Assembly (NCBI GenBank): GCA_963726405.1
Contig: CAVSCF010000005.1
Coordinates: 744,001-808,000 of the forward strand
From: JAOUJD01 sp963726405
GTDB lineage: Bacteria; Pseudomonadota; Gammaproteobacteria; Burkholderiales; Burkholderiaceae_F
Direction of reading: 5' to 3'
DNA length: 64,000 nt
A model generated the notes under the pieces. The model had not been told where the DNA came from. It did not search any database and saw only the letters and a program-made list of their open reading frames with translations. Position numbers and translations under genes: made by a program. Positions 54,621 to 64,000 of this stretch are shown one piece after another (positions within the stretch are counted from its first letter, which is position 1; each line of letters begins with the position of its first letter).

Positions 54621-55851
54621 ACAACTGCGGATCAATCCCCAGCGCCTGATCGGGCGGCTGGACACGCTGGCCGCGATCGGCGCCACGGCCGACGGCAGCT
54701 GCTGCCGGCTTGCCCTCACCGACGAGGACAAGGCCGGGCGCGACCTCGTCGTCGGCTGGATGCGCGACCTGGGCCTCGAGGTGCGCATCGACCCGATCGG
54801 CAACATCTTCGGCCTGCGCAAGGGCCGGGAGAGCGTCGATGCCTGCGCGCCGGTGATGACCGGCTCGCACATCGACACCGTGCGCACCGGCGGCCGCTAC
54901 GACGGAAACCTCGGTGTGCTCGGCGGGCTGGAGGTCGTGCAGACCCTGAACGACGCCGGCGTGACCACCCGCCGGCCGCTGGTCGTCGGCGCGTTCACCG
55001 ACGAGGAAGGCGCGCGTTTCCATCCCGACATGGCGGGCTCGCTCGCGTACGTCGGCGGCATGGCCCTCGAGGAGCTGTACGCGACGAAAGGCATCGACGG
55101 CAAGGTGTTCAGGGACGAGCTCGCGCGCATCGGCTACCTCGGCGATGCGCCGGTGCCGCTTTATCGGCCGCACGCCTACGTCGAGCTGCACATCGAACAG
55201 GGTCCCATCCTGGACCTCGAAGGCATCACGATCGGCGCGGTCGGGGACCTCCAGGGCATTTCGTGGACCGAGGTGCTGATCGCCGGCCAGTCGAACCACG
55301 CGGGCACCACGCCCATGCGGATGCGCCACGACGCGGGCTACTGCGCGGCGGCGATCGGCGTGTTCGTGCGCGAGCTCGTGAAGGAGATCGGCGGCGCGCA
55401 GGTCGGCACCGTGGGGTCGATCACGCTGCACCCGAACCTCACCAACGTCGTCGCGGCGCGCGCCCGCGTCACCGTGGACCTGCGCAACACCGACGACGCC
55501 GTCCTGAAGCAGTCCGAGGCGCGCCTCGCGGCCTTCCTCGAGAAGCTGGCGCGCGACGAAGGCGTGAAGATCGAGACGCACTCGCTCGCGCGCTTCGCGC
55601 CGGTGCAGTTCGACAAGGGGATCGCCGCGCTGGTGACGCGCACCGCGCAGAAACTCGGCCACTCCGTGCGGCCGATGACGTCCGGCGCCGGCCACGACGC
55701 GCAGATGCTCGCGCGCATCTGCCCGACCGCGATGATCTTCGTGCCGTCGGTCAAGGGCATCAGCCACAACCCGGCCGAGCACACGGCGCCGGAGCACCTG
55801 GCGGCGGGCGCCGACGTGCTGCTGCACACGCTGCTCGAGCTGACCGCCTGA
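54610..55851 (+). CDS. M20-type Zn-dependent amidohydrolase (carbamoyl-amino-acid/allantoate type)
   Basis: 413 residues of the allantoate amidohydrolase / N-carbamoyl-L-amino-acid hydrolase group. Metal ligands are visible in TGSHIDTVRTGGRYDGNLGV (His, Asp), FTDEEGARFHPD (Glu), VELHIEQGP (His) and NPAEHTAPEH (His). GQSNHAGTTPMRMRHDAG belongs to the dimerisation domain. The ATG overlaps dpaL by 11 bases. In this operon it likely opens carbamoyl- or ureido-linked amino acids. The exact substrate cannot be told from sequence. Confidence 0.88.
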   Translation: MKSEQLRINPQRLIGRLDTLAAIGATADGSCCRLALTDEDKAGRDLVVGWMRDLGLEVRIDPIGNIFGLRKGRESVDACAPVMTGSHIDTVRTGGRYDGNLGVLGGLEVVQTLNDAGVTTRRPLVVGAFTDEEGARFHPDMAGSLAYVGGMALEELYATKGIDGKVFRDELARIGYLGDAPVPLYRPHAYVELHIEQGPILDLEGITIGAVGDLQGISWTEVLIAGQSNHAGTTPMRMRHDAGYCAAAIGVFVRELVKEIGGAQVGTVGSITLHPNLTNVVAARARVTVDLRNTDDAVLKQSEARLAAFLEKLARDEGVKIETHSLARFAPVQFDKGIAALVTRTAQKLGHSVRPMTSGAGHDAQMLARICPTAMIFVPSVKGISHNPAEHTAPEHLAAGADVLLHTLLELTA

Positions 55852-55861
55852 GGTCGAGGCC

Positions 55862-56812
55862 ATGGCCCGCATCGTCACCGTCGGCGCCGCGCAGCTCGGA
55901 CCGATCGCGCGCAGCGACACGCGCACGCAGGTGGTCGAGCGGATGCTCGTGCTGATGCGCGCGGCCGCCCGCCATGCGTGCGATCTGGTGGTGTTCCCGG
56001 AACTCGCGCTGACGACCTTCTTCCCGCGCTGGTTCTTCGAACGCCAGGTGGACGTCGACGCGTTCTTCGAGCGCGCGATGCCGGGGCCCGAGACGCAGCG
56101 CCTGTTCGACGCGGCGCGCGAACTGCGCCTCGGCTTCTGCCTCGGATACGCGGAACTGGTCGAGGAGGACGGGCGCATCCGGCGCTTCAACGCCTCGATC
56201 CTCGTCGACAAGCAGGGCCGCATCGTCTCCAGGTACCGGAAGATCCACCTGCCCGGGCATGCCGAGCACGAGCCCTGGCGGCGTTTCCAGCACCTGGAAA
56301 AGCGCTACTTCGAAGTCGGCAACTTGAGCTGGCCGGTGGTGCGGTGGCGATTCTCGGAAGAGGCGAGCGGACTCTTCGGCATGGCGATCTGCAACGACCG
56401 CCGCTGGCCCGAAACCTACCGCGTGATGGGGCTGCAGGGCGTGGAGATGGTGCTGATCGGGTACAACACGCCGGTGCACAACCCGCCCGCGCCGGAGCAC
56501 GATGCGCTGTCGCACTTCCATAACGAACTCGTGATGCAGTCGGGCGCCTACCAGAACGGCACCTGGGTGGTCGGCGTCGCCAAGGCAGGCCATGAGGAGG
56601 GCGTCGAGCAGATCGGCAACTCGATCATCGTCGCGCCCAGCGGCGAGATCGTCGCGGCCTGCACGACGACCGCCGACGAACTGGCGGTCGCGCGCTGCGA
56701 CCTCGACCTGTGCGCTTCGTACAAGAACACGACATTCAACTTCGCGCGTCACCGGCAGCCGGAGCAGTACCGGATGATCGTCGAGCGCGCGGGGGCGATC
56801 CCGCCGGAATAG
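55862..56812 (+). CDS. N-carbamoyl-amino-acid hydrolase (nitrilase superfamily)
   Basis: 316 residues, Glu-Lys-Cys triad of the nitrilase superfamily: Glu47 in VFPELALTTFFPRWFF, Lys127 in RKIHLPGHAEHEPWRRFQ, Cys177 in MAICNDRRWPETYRVM. These contexts match N-carbamoyl-D-amino-acid hydrolases, which release free D-amino acids, carbon dioxide and ammonia. Ten bases after the M20 gene. The pair of carbamoyl-type hydrolases and the D-aminoacylase in the facing operon suggest D- or modified-amino-acid catabolism. The last gene of the operon. Confidence 0.9.
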   Translation: MARIVTVGAAQLGPIARSDTRTQVVERMLVLMRAAARHACDLVVFPELALTTFFPRWFFERQVDVDAFFERAMPGPETQRLFDAARELRLGFCLGYAELVEEDGRIRRFNASILVDKQGRIVSRYRKIHLPGHAEHEPWRRFQHLEKRYFEVGNLSWPVVRWRFSEEASGLFGMAICNDRRWPETYRVMGLQGVEMVLIGYNTPVHNPPAPEHDALSHFHNELVMQSGAYQNGTWVVGVAKAGHEEGVEQIGNSIIVAPSGEIVAACTTTADELAVARCDLDLCASYKNTTFNFARHRQPEQYRMIVERAGAIPPE

Positions 56813-57248
56813 CGGGCTACTGGGCTGGCGGCTTGGTGATGGAGTCCTCTGCGCGCCGCCCGCGGCGCGGGGTACCTCGACTCCGCGCGACTCGGCGGCG
56901 GGCGGGCTTCGGTGCAGGCCATCCTTGCGGGCCGCGGCAGCTTCGAATTCCATCTTGCCAGTCGCGCTATCGCGGCTCGGTTTGAACGCCGGGTTGGGCC
57001 CGCCTCGCTGCGAATCAGTACGCCCGCCGCCTGAGCCGCCCTCCGCGAGGCACGCCCGCACCACGGTCGACGCGCCGAGCTTCGTGGTTGCGGTGGAACG
57101 GCCCCGCAGCCCGCTCTGGCGCAAGGAGCCGCGGAACGTCAGGCAAGTGGCGGCCGATCGAACTCCTGAAGCCGGCGCGAGAACCGCCTGACGACGCCGC
57201 AGCAATCCGGGCTAGCATCTCCCTTCCCGGTCGCCTTCGGGCCTACCC
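56813..57248. other. Gap between the carbamoylase operon and folE
   Basis: 436 bases. I see no gene with coding features; a short forward frame (56925-57191) is Arg/Pro-rich and not convincing. It should hold the folE promoter. No clear terminator after the operon. Confidence 0.4.
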
Positions 57249-57971
57249 ATGAACGATTCCAAGCCAGTCCCCGCCGCCGACGTCGATGTTGGCATCCCGG
57301 TGTCCGTCCGCATCCGCGAAAGGATCCGCGAGGCGCGCGAGCGCTTCCACGCGAACGACAACATCGCGCGCTTCCTCGAGCCCGGCGAAATGGAAGCGCT
57401 GCAGTCGGAGGTCGAGGCGAAGATGCTCGGCGTGCTGGAAAGCCTCGTCATCGACACGGACAGCGACCACAACACGCGCGAAACGGCGCGTCGCGTGGCG
57501 AAGATGTACCTGACGGAAGTGTTCCGCGGGCGCTATGCCGCGCGGCCGGCGATCACGGAGTTTCCGAACATCGAGCGGCTGAACGAACTGATGATCGTCG
57601 GGCCCATCACCGTGCGCAGCGCCTGCTCGCACCACCTCTGCCCGATCATCGGCAGGGTGTGGATCGGGGTGCTGCCGAACGAGCATTCGAACCTGATCGG
57701 CCTCTCGAAATACGCCCGGCTCGCCGACTGGGTGATGAGCCGCCCGCAGATCCAGGAGGAGGCCGTCACGCGCCTGGCCGACCTGCTGCAGGAAGCCATG
57801 CAGCCGGACGGCCTGGCGATCGTGATGGAAGCCGACCACTTCTGCATGCAGTGGCGCGGCGTGAAGGACACCGACTCGAAGATGATCAACAGCGTGATGC
57901 GCGGGTCGTTCCTCAAGGATCCGAACCTGCGACGCGAATTCCTCGCGCTGCTGAGCAACAAGAACGCCTGA
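57249..57971 (+). CDS. folE: GTP cyclohydrolase I (divergent)
   Basis: 240 residues; makes 7,8-dihydroneopterin triphosphate, the first step in folate and pterin synthesis. The zinc ligands are kept: the Cys and His of SACSHHLCP (where most FolE have CEHH) and the Cys of EADHFCMQWRG. GLSKYARLADWVMSRPQIQE is the typical core. The Ser in place of Glu and the LCPIIGRVWIGVLPN segment make this a divergent member. ATG 57249. A BLUF gene follows after 16 bases, so the two are likely co-transcribed. Confidence 0.9.
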   Translation: MNDSKPVPAADVDVGIPVSVRIRERIREARERFHANDNIARFLEPGEMEALQSEVEAKMLGVLESLVIDTDSDHNTRETARRVAKMYLTEVFRGRYAARPAITEFPNIERLNELMIVGPITVRSACSHHLCPIIGRVWIGVLPNEHSNLIGLSKYARLADWVMSRPQIQEEAVTRLADLLQEAMQPDGLAIVMEADHFCMQWRGVKDTDSKMINSVMRGSFLKDPNLRREFLALLSNKNA

Positions 57972-57987
57972 CCACGGAGAAGCACCG

Positions 57988-58413
57988 ATGCTCGTCCGCC
58001 TGCTCTACGCCAGCCGTGCCGCCGAAGCGGTCACCCAGGAACTCGTCGACGCGATCCTGCAGTCGTCGCGCAAGCACAACCCGGCCCTCGGCATCACGGG
58101 CGTGCTCTGCTACGGAGGCGACGTCTACATGCAGGTGCTCGAGGGCGGCCGCACGGCGGTCAACGAGCTCTACAACAAGATCGTGCGCGACGAGCGGCAC
58201 CGTGACATTGCCCTGCTGCATTACCAGGAAGTCGCCGAGCGCAAGTTCGCGGGCTGGACGATGGGCCAGGTCAACCTGGCCAAGATCAACCCGTCGCTGT
58301 TGCTGAAGTATTCGGACCGGCCGGTGCTCGATCCCTTTGCCGCTTCGGGCCGGGCGTCGATGGCGCTGCTGGAAGAACTGATCGCGACCGCGCAGATCGT
58401 CGGCCGCGCCTAG
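57988..58413 (+). CDS. BLUF-domain blue-light sensor protein
   Basis: 141 residues, a stand-alone FAD-binding blue-light sensor. All key positions are present and line up with AppA by a constant offset of 14: Tyr7 (LLYASR), Asn31 (KHNPALGITGVL), Gln49 (VYMQVLEGG), Trp90 and Met92 (FAGWTMG). These give the hydrogen-bond switch around the flavin. No output domain is fused, so it must act through a partner, most likely encoded or regulated nearby. It is 16 bases after folE. The TAG stop overlaps the stop of the convergent thermonuclease gene. Confidence 0.93.
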   Translation: MLVRLLYASRAAEAVTQELVDAILQSSRKHNPALGITGVLCYGGDVYMQVLEGGRTAVNELYNKIVRDERHRDIALLHYQEVAERKFAGWTMGQVNLAKINPSLLLKYSDRPVLDPFAASGRASMALLEELIATAQIVGRA

Positions 58414-58941
58414 GACGGATCGCGGTCCGCGGTCCGCGCGGCGCGCCGGTAGTCCCAGGGCGGGGTCGGGTCGCGGTACGACCACAACCCGGAACGTTCG
58501 CCGCGCGCCTGCTGCTCGGCGCGCGCGTACTCCACTCGCGCCTCCGGGGTCTGCTCGCGCGCGTAGCGCACGTAGTGCCACGCCAGCCCGCGCCGCACCT
58601 GCTCGAGCCCGACGTCGATGCCGTCGACCGTCACGCGGCACACCGAGCGCCCGTACTTGTCGGTCTTCGGGCACTCCGCGACCGCTTCGCGGCCGTGAGC
58701 CAGGCCGGCGAGGGACTGCCGGGCGCGCTGGCCGAACGGCTGCGAGCGCTCGGGTGCATCGATGCCGTCAAGACGGATGCGGTGCTGCTGGCGCTGCTCG
58801 TCGAGCAGCGTGATCGTGTCGCCGTCGGCCACAGCCCACGACCTTGCCGCGCAGTTGCTCCGCCTGCGCGGGATACGCGAGGGCGGCCAGCAACGCCGGG
58901 AGCAGGACAGGGAGGACCGCGCGCGCGATGAACGATGCCAT
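58410..58941 (-). pseudogene. Thermonuclease-family protein (SNase-like), one indel
   Basis: The start MASFIARAVLPVLLPALLAA is a signal peptide ending AQAEQLRG, then KVVG; near 58835 a GGG run appears to have one extra G, after which the other frame reads VADGDTITLLDEQRQQHRIR and LDGIDAPERSQPFGQRA, ending DPTPPWDYRRA. DGDT and RLDGIDAPE are the staphylococcal-nuclease core, and KTDKYGRSVCRV provides the calcium/active-site region. Secreted nuclease with likely nutrient role. The stop shares CTAG with the BLUF stop. Confidence 0.75.
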
Positions 58942-59058
58942 GCGCCGATCCTAGGAAGCGGAGGGACCGGCGAATCGCGCGGAAAGCGTGCGCGCGGGCC
59001 CGCTATTCGCCGGCCATTGCCGCTACGATGCGCCGCTCGGTCAACGGGAGACGACGGC

Positions 59059-59623
59059 ATGAGGCGATTGGCGATGGTGGCGATGATGGCGGCGGCGATT
59101 GCGGCCAGTGGCTGTTCCACGTTCGAAGCCCAGGGCCCGCGCGCCATGGCCAAGCTTGACGCGGCACCAGGCAGCGAGGTCTGGGGTTCGGTGTCGTTCG
59201 TGGAAACCGCCACCGGAGTGCAGGTGCTTGCGGACGTGCGCAACCTGCCCGCCGGGGGCGAGTACGGGTTCCATGTTCACGAGAAGGGCGACTGCTCGTT
59301 GCCGGACTTCATGAGTGCCGGCGGCCACTTCAATCCGGGGGGCAAACCCCACGCGCACTTCGGCAAGCCCGAGCGCCACGCGGGTGACCTGGCGAACCTG
59401 CGCGCGACCGCGGAAGGCAACGCGACCTATGTCGTTCGAAACCCCGCTGCTGGCGGTGAAGCCCGGACCGACTTCGGTGGTCGGCAGGGCGGTGGTGATC
59501 CACAGGAACCCGGATGACTATGCGTCGCAGCCCGCCGGCAACTCGGGCCCGCGCATCGCGTGCGGCCTGATCCGGGAGGTCGACCAGGGCTCCGAGGCGC
59601 TGTACCCGCGGCTGTCGCGCTAA
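59059..59623 (+). pseudogene. sodC: Cu/Zn superoxide dismutase lipoprotein, one indel
   Basis: Lipoprotein signal with ASGC (Cys19). The copper/zinc histidines lie in GFHVHEKGDCSLPDF, GGHFNPGGKPHAHFGKPERH (the family's classical sites). At about 59437 the frame breaks; the other frame gives FETPLLAVKPGPTSVVGRAV, then VIHRNPDDYASQPAGNSGPR and IACGLIREV, the complete SodC C-terminus with stop at 59623. Periplasmic superoxide defence. GGGAGA precedes the ATG. The break is a single base, so the intact gene is plausible in the real genome. Confidence 0.8.
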
Positions 59624-60591
59624 CGCGCGGCAGGTGCGACGAGTTCGGCGTAGCGTCGCAGGTCGATGTTGCCGCCGCTGAGGATCACGCCCACGCGCTT
59701 GCCGCGCACGTCGACCACGTTGTCGAGCGCGGCCGCGGCGCCCAGGCAGCCGGTGGGTTCAACGACGATCTTCATGCGCTCGCCCAGGAAGCGCATCGTC
59801 TTCACGAGCTGGTCGTCGGTGACCGTGACGACCTGCGCGACCAGCGCCTGGATCACCGGAAAGGTGTAGCGACCGGCGTGCTGCGTCTGCGCGCCGTCGG
59901 CAATCGTGCGCGGCACGTCGATATGGACGATCTCGCCGCGCGCGAGGCTCTGCTGCACGTCGTTGCCGGCCTCCGGTTCGACGCCGATGACCCGGCAGTC
60001 CGGGAGTAGATGGCGGGCGGCCGTGGCGCACCCGGAGATCAGTCCTCCGCCGCCGACGCAGACGAACAGCAGGTCGAGTTCCCCGACTTCGTCGATCAGC
60101 TCCAGCGCGGCCGTGCCCTGCCCGGCCATCACGTGCGGATGGTCGTAAGGCGGAATCAGCGTCATGCCGCGCTCCTCGGCGAGCCGGGCGCCGAGGGCTT
60201 CACGGTTTTCCGTGTAACGGTCGTACAGCAACACCTCCGCTCCGTAGCCGCGCGTCGCGTCGATCTTCATCTGCGGCGCGTCCTTCGGCATCACGATGAC
60301 GGCCGGCATGCCGAGCAGCCGGGCCGACAGGGCGATCGCCTGCGCGTGGTTGCCCGACGAGAAGGCGATGGCGCCGGCGCGGCGCTGCTCTGCCGTGAAC
60401 TGCGACAGGGCGTTGTACGCGCCGCGGAACTTGAACGCGCCCATGCGCTGCAGGTTCTCGCACTTGAAGAACAGCCGCCCGCCGCAGATCGCGTCGGCGG
60501 TGCGCGAGGTCATCACCGGCGTGCGGTGCGCGACGCCGGCCAGCCGGCCGGCAGCGGCGGCGACGTCGTCGAAGGCGATGGCAAGGGACAT
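59620..60591 (-). CDS. Threonine/serine dehydratase-like PLP enzyme
   Basis: 323 residues, fold-type II PLP enzyme. Lys54 in KCENLQRMGAFKFRGA binds the cofactor, SSGNHAQAIALSA contacts the phosphate, and FVCVGGGGLISGCA is the glycine loop. The short length (no regulatory domain) matches catabolic threonine dehydratases or hydroxyaspartate ammonia-lyases; the sequence does not decide between them. The stop overlaps that of sodC on the opposite strand. Together with cysK and dpaL it is the third PLP lyase-type enzyme in the area. Confidence 0.85.
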   Translation of the reverse strand: MSLAIAFDDVAAAAGRLAGVAHRTPVMTSRTADAICGGRLFFKCENLQRMGAFKFRGAYNALSQFTAEQRRAGAIAFSSGNHAQAIALSARLLGMPAVIVMPKDAPQMKIDATRGYGAEVLLYDRYTENREALGARLAEERGMTLIPPYDHPHVMAGQGTAALELIDEVGELDLLFVCVGGGGLISGCATAARHLLPDCRVIGVEPEAGNDVQQSLARGEIVHIDVPRTIADGAQTQHAGRYTFPVIQALVAQVVTVTDDQLVKTMRFLGERMKIVVEPTGCLGAAAALDNVVDVRGKRVGVILSGGNIDLRRYAELVAPAAR

Positions 60592-60665
60592 GCGCGAAGC
60601 TTAAACGCTCCGCGCGAGCGCGAGCGCGACGGCCGCGATGATCCAGCGACGCCATCCGGGATATG

Positions 60666-60695
60666 CCGCGCGGGGATATGCGTATCCCCGCGCGG
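60666..60695 (+). promoter_or_regulatory. Perfect 13-bp hairpin upstream of cysK
   Basis: CCGCGCGGGGATA (60666-60678) pairs perfectly with TATCCCCGCGCGG (60683-60695) over the tetraloop TGCG. The left arm is also preceded by another GGGATATGC, giving a partial direct repeat. It lies 62 bases before the cysK ATG and 75 bases from the dehydratase start. Operator, leader RNA hairpin or divergent-transcription barrier are all possible. Confidence 0.55.
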
Positions 60696-60757
60696 CCTAT
60701 GGCGTGGCACTGTTCAGGCGTATGGTCGGCTGAACCCAACCCACTGCGGAGACTCCC

Positions 60758-61678
60758 ATGCGCGCGAAGACCATCCTCGACACCATCGGCAACACGCCCT
60801 CGATCCGGGTGAACCGGCTGTTCGGGCCGGACGCGGAGGTGTGGATCAAGTCCGAGCGCGCGAATCCGGGCGGCTCGATCAAGGACCGCATCGCGTTGTC
60901 CATGGTCGAAGCGGCGGAGCGCAGCGGGCAGTTGACGCCGGGCGGCACGATCGTCGAGCCGACGTCGGGCAACACAGGCATCGGCCTGGCGATGGTGGCG
61001 GCGGTCAAGGGCTATCGGCTGATCCTCGTCATGCCGGATTCGATGTCAGTCGAGCGGCGTCGCCTGATGCTCGCCTATGGCGCGAAGTTCGAGCTCACGC
61101 CGCGCGAGAAAGGCATGAAGGGATCGATCGCGCGCGCGCAGGAGATCGTCGCCGCCACGCCGGGCGCGTGGATGCCGCAGCAGTTCGAGAACCCCGCGAA
61201 CATCGAAGTGCACGCGCGCACCACCGCGCAGGAAGTCCTGCGCGATTTCCCCGAGGGGCTCGACGTGATCATCACGGGCGTCGGCACCGGCGGCCACATC
61301 AGCGGCGTCGCGCAGGTCCTGAAGCCGAAGTGGAAGGGCCTGCAGGTCTTCGCGGTCGAGCCGGCCGCCTCGCCCGTCATCTCCGGCGGGCAGCCGTCGC
61401 CGCACCCGATCCAGGGCATCGGCGCCGGCTTCATCCCGACCAACCTGAAGACCGAACTGCTCGATGGGGTGATCACCGTGGAGCCCGAGGAATCGCGCGA
61501 AATGGCGCGCCGCTCCGCGCGCGAGGAAGGCCTGCTCGTCGGCATTTCGTCCGGTGCGACGCTGGCCGCGATCGCGAAGAAGCTGCCGGCGCTGAAGCAG
61601 GGCGCGCGCGTGCTCGGCTTCAACTACGACACCGGCGAACGCTACCTCTCGATCGAAGGGTTCCTGCCGACCGAGTGA
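60758..61678 (+). CDS. cysK: Cysteine synthase A
   Basis: 306 residues; forms cysteine from O-acetylserine and sulfide. PLP lysine Lys42 in NPGGSIKDRIALSM, phosphate-binding TSGNTGIGLAM, and GVGTGGHISGVAQVLKP plus SSGATLAAIAKKL are all typical. The start follows GCGGAGA. Intact and of normal length. Likely transcribed alone, with the hairpin at 60666-60695 in its control region. Confidence 0.94.
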   Translation: MRAKTILDTIGNTPSIRVNRLFGPDAEVWIKSERANPGGSIKDRIALSMVEAAERSGQLTPGGTIVEPTSGNTGIGLAMVAAVKGYRLILVMPDSMSVERRRLMLAYGAKFELTPREKGMKGSIARAQEIVAATPGAWMPQQFENPANIEVHARTTAQEVLRDFPEGLDVIITGVGTGGHISGVAQVLKPKWKGLQVFAVEPAASPVISGGQPSPHPIQGIGAGFIPTNLKTELLDGVITVEPEESREMARRSAREEGLLVGISSGATLAAIAKKLPALKQGARVLGFNYDTGERYLSIEGFLPTE

Positions 61679-62062
61679 CGCGAGGGTGGCGCGCCCGAAT
61701 GTAGGGTGCCGTTGATAGTCGAATCCCTGCCAGAGTTACTGCAACAACGGCACACGCAGAAAGTGAGATTTCCCTGCTCAGCCCTGACTCGCTCCATTCG
61801 TATTCCCTCGTCGTCCGCTATTGGCCCAAAACCCGCCACCCCTGACCGGAGTTCGATGCGCCCGATTGCGGGCCTCCGCGCAGCGGCGGACATCCCGGTT
61901 TCGGCTCCGACACCGGGCGTTCCGGGGAGGTCGCGATGCAGCATGGCCGGGGCGCGGCAGGAGAGCGAGTTCGCGTCGATACCTCCACTTTGACCTGGCA
62001 TCGCACGCGCCTTTGGCGGGAGGTCTATATTGACCATTCCGTCGTCGTGGTGAGAGGGGGCC
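61679..62062. other. Gap between cysK and the sigma-factor gene
   Basis: 384 bases without a gene. The sigma-factor promoter should lie in its right part. I could not identify an ECF-type -35/-10 pair with confidence, nor a terminator after cysK. Confidence 0.4.
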
Positions 62063-62617
62063 ATGGGCGATGTGACCGATCTGCTGCGACGCGCGCAGGG
62101 CGCCGACCCCGCGGCGATCGACGAACTTGTTGCCCTGCTCTACCCCGACCTGCGGCGCATGGCGCGCGCCAAGCTGGCCGCCAACGACACCATCACGCTG
62201 CTCGATACCACGTCGATGGTGCACGAGGTGTACTTGAAGTTGCACCACGCCGCGCGCATCGACGCCGACTGCCGCGGCCAGTTCATGGCCTATGCCGCGC
62301 AGGCGATGCGCTCGGTGATCGTCGACTTCGCCCGCAAGCGGCGCGCCGAGCGGCGCGGCGGCGGCGTGGCCGACGCGACGCTGGCCACCGCGATCCTCGA
62401 CGGTTCGCCCAGCACCGACGACGACGTCGAACGCGTCGACGAAGCGCTCAGGGAACTCGAGAAGACCGATCCGCGGCTCAAGCAGGTGGTCGAGATGCGC
62501 TTCTTCGGCGGGCTCACCGAGCCGGAGATCGCCGAGGCACTGGGACTCACCGAACGGACCGTGCGGCGCGACTGGGAGCGCGCCCGCCTGCTGCTGTCGG
62601 TGGCGCTGCGGCCGTAA
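62063..62617 (+). CDS. ECF-type sigma factor (TIGR02999-like)
   Basis: 184 residues. Region 2 is about residues 10-80 (LYPDLRRMARAKLA, DTTSMVHEVYLKL, QAMRSVIVDFARKRRAERRG) and region 4 about 125-180 (VVEMRFFGGLTEPEIAEALG, TERTVRRDWERARLLL). This is the Sigma70-ECF type found next to Ser/Thr kinases in many Burkholderiales and Xanthomonadales. The ATG follows GAGAGGGGG. The kinase gene starts about 80 bases downstream, so the two probably form one regulatory unit in which the kinase controls the sigma factor. Confidence 0.88.
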   Translation: MGDVTDLLRRAQGADPAAIDELVALLYPDLRRMARAKLAANDTITLLDTTSMVHEVYLKLHHAARIDADCRGQFMAYAAQAMRSVIVDFARKRRAERRGGGVADATLATAILDGSPSTDDDVERVDEALRELEKTDPRLKQVVEMRFFGGLTEPEIAEALGLTERTVRRDWERARLLLSVALRP

Positions 62618-62696
62618 GCCGATGTCCGGTTTTGCGTCCGCAATGCGTCCTTGCATCTAGCGCGAGTTGTTTCTTGTCAGGGCGTCGATGCCCGCG

Positions 62697-64000
<1,304 letters not shown>

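Noticed and set aside
56925..57191. Short forward frame before folE
   Set aside because: Pro/Arg-rich without coding signs; looks like chance opening in GC-rich DNA.

Overview
The window looks like the replication-origin region of a high-GC betaproteobacterium, most likely of the order Burkholderiales. The evidence is the order rnpA-rpmH | dnaA-dnaN-gyrB at the left end, the high GC content with GC-rich third codon positions, and the gene families present (cyclic glucan synthase of the NdvB type, TIGR02999-type sigma factor next to a Ser/Thr kinase, DUF1254/DUF1214 exported proteins, tandem HupE/UreJ proteins). I cannot name a genus from sequence alone.

Layout. 1-6.4 kb: rnpA (cut by the window edge) and rpmH on the minus strand, then dnaA, dnaN and gyrB on the plus strand. 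The dnaA-dnaN gap has helically spaced DnaA-box-like sites followed by an AT-rich tract and is my preferred oriC. 6.7-10.6 kb: two exported DUF1254/DUF1214 proteins around an AraC-type regulator. 10.7-16 kb: a run of small envelope proteins (lipoprotein, beta-barrel-like protein, glycine-rich protein, two tandem glycine-zipper paralogues, a two-repeat periplasmic protein, a Tat-type exported protein), with a decayed paralogue and an IS3-type transposase tail. 16.1-23.8 kb: a tightly packed minus-strand operon of two exported DUF3604 proteins, an unrecognised exported protein, a membrane-anchored parvulin and three HupE/UreJ-like membrane proteins. This is the best candidate for an undescribed system. 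24-30.4 kb: tspO, a large AsmA-like gene, a META/DUF4377 protein and rarD. 30.7-39.5 kb: a single 2947-codon cyclic beta-1,2-glucan synthase gene.

40.3-56.8 kb: a nitrogen-scavenging island. An IclR regulator and small genes are followed by a minus-strand operon (N-acyl-D-amino-acid deacylase, M81/MlrC-like peptidase, amidase, MetE-like protein) facing a plus-strand operon (peptide-type ABC importer, diaminopropionate ammonia-lyase, M20-type amidohydrolase, carbamoyl-amino-acid hydrolase). Together they could import and dismantle unusual or D-amino-acid-containing peptides and amides. 57.2-64 kb: a divergent folE with a BLUF photoreceptor gene, a thermonuclease gene, sodC, a threonine-dehydratase-like gene, cysK preceded by a perfect 13-bp hairpin, and an ECF sigma factor with a Ser/Thr kinase that runs off the window.

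At least eight genes are split by one-base indels, several at homopolymers, while core genes and the 8.8-kb glucan synthase are intact. I read most of these as sequence errors rather than true pseudogenes, but cannot prove it. A roughly 62-bp repeat family occurs at least twice, once forming the annotated start of a gene.
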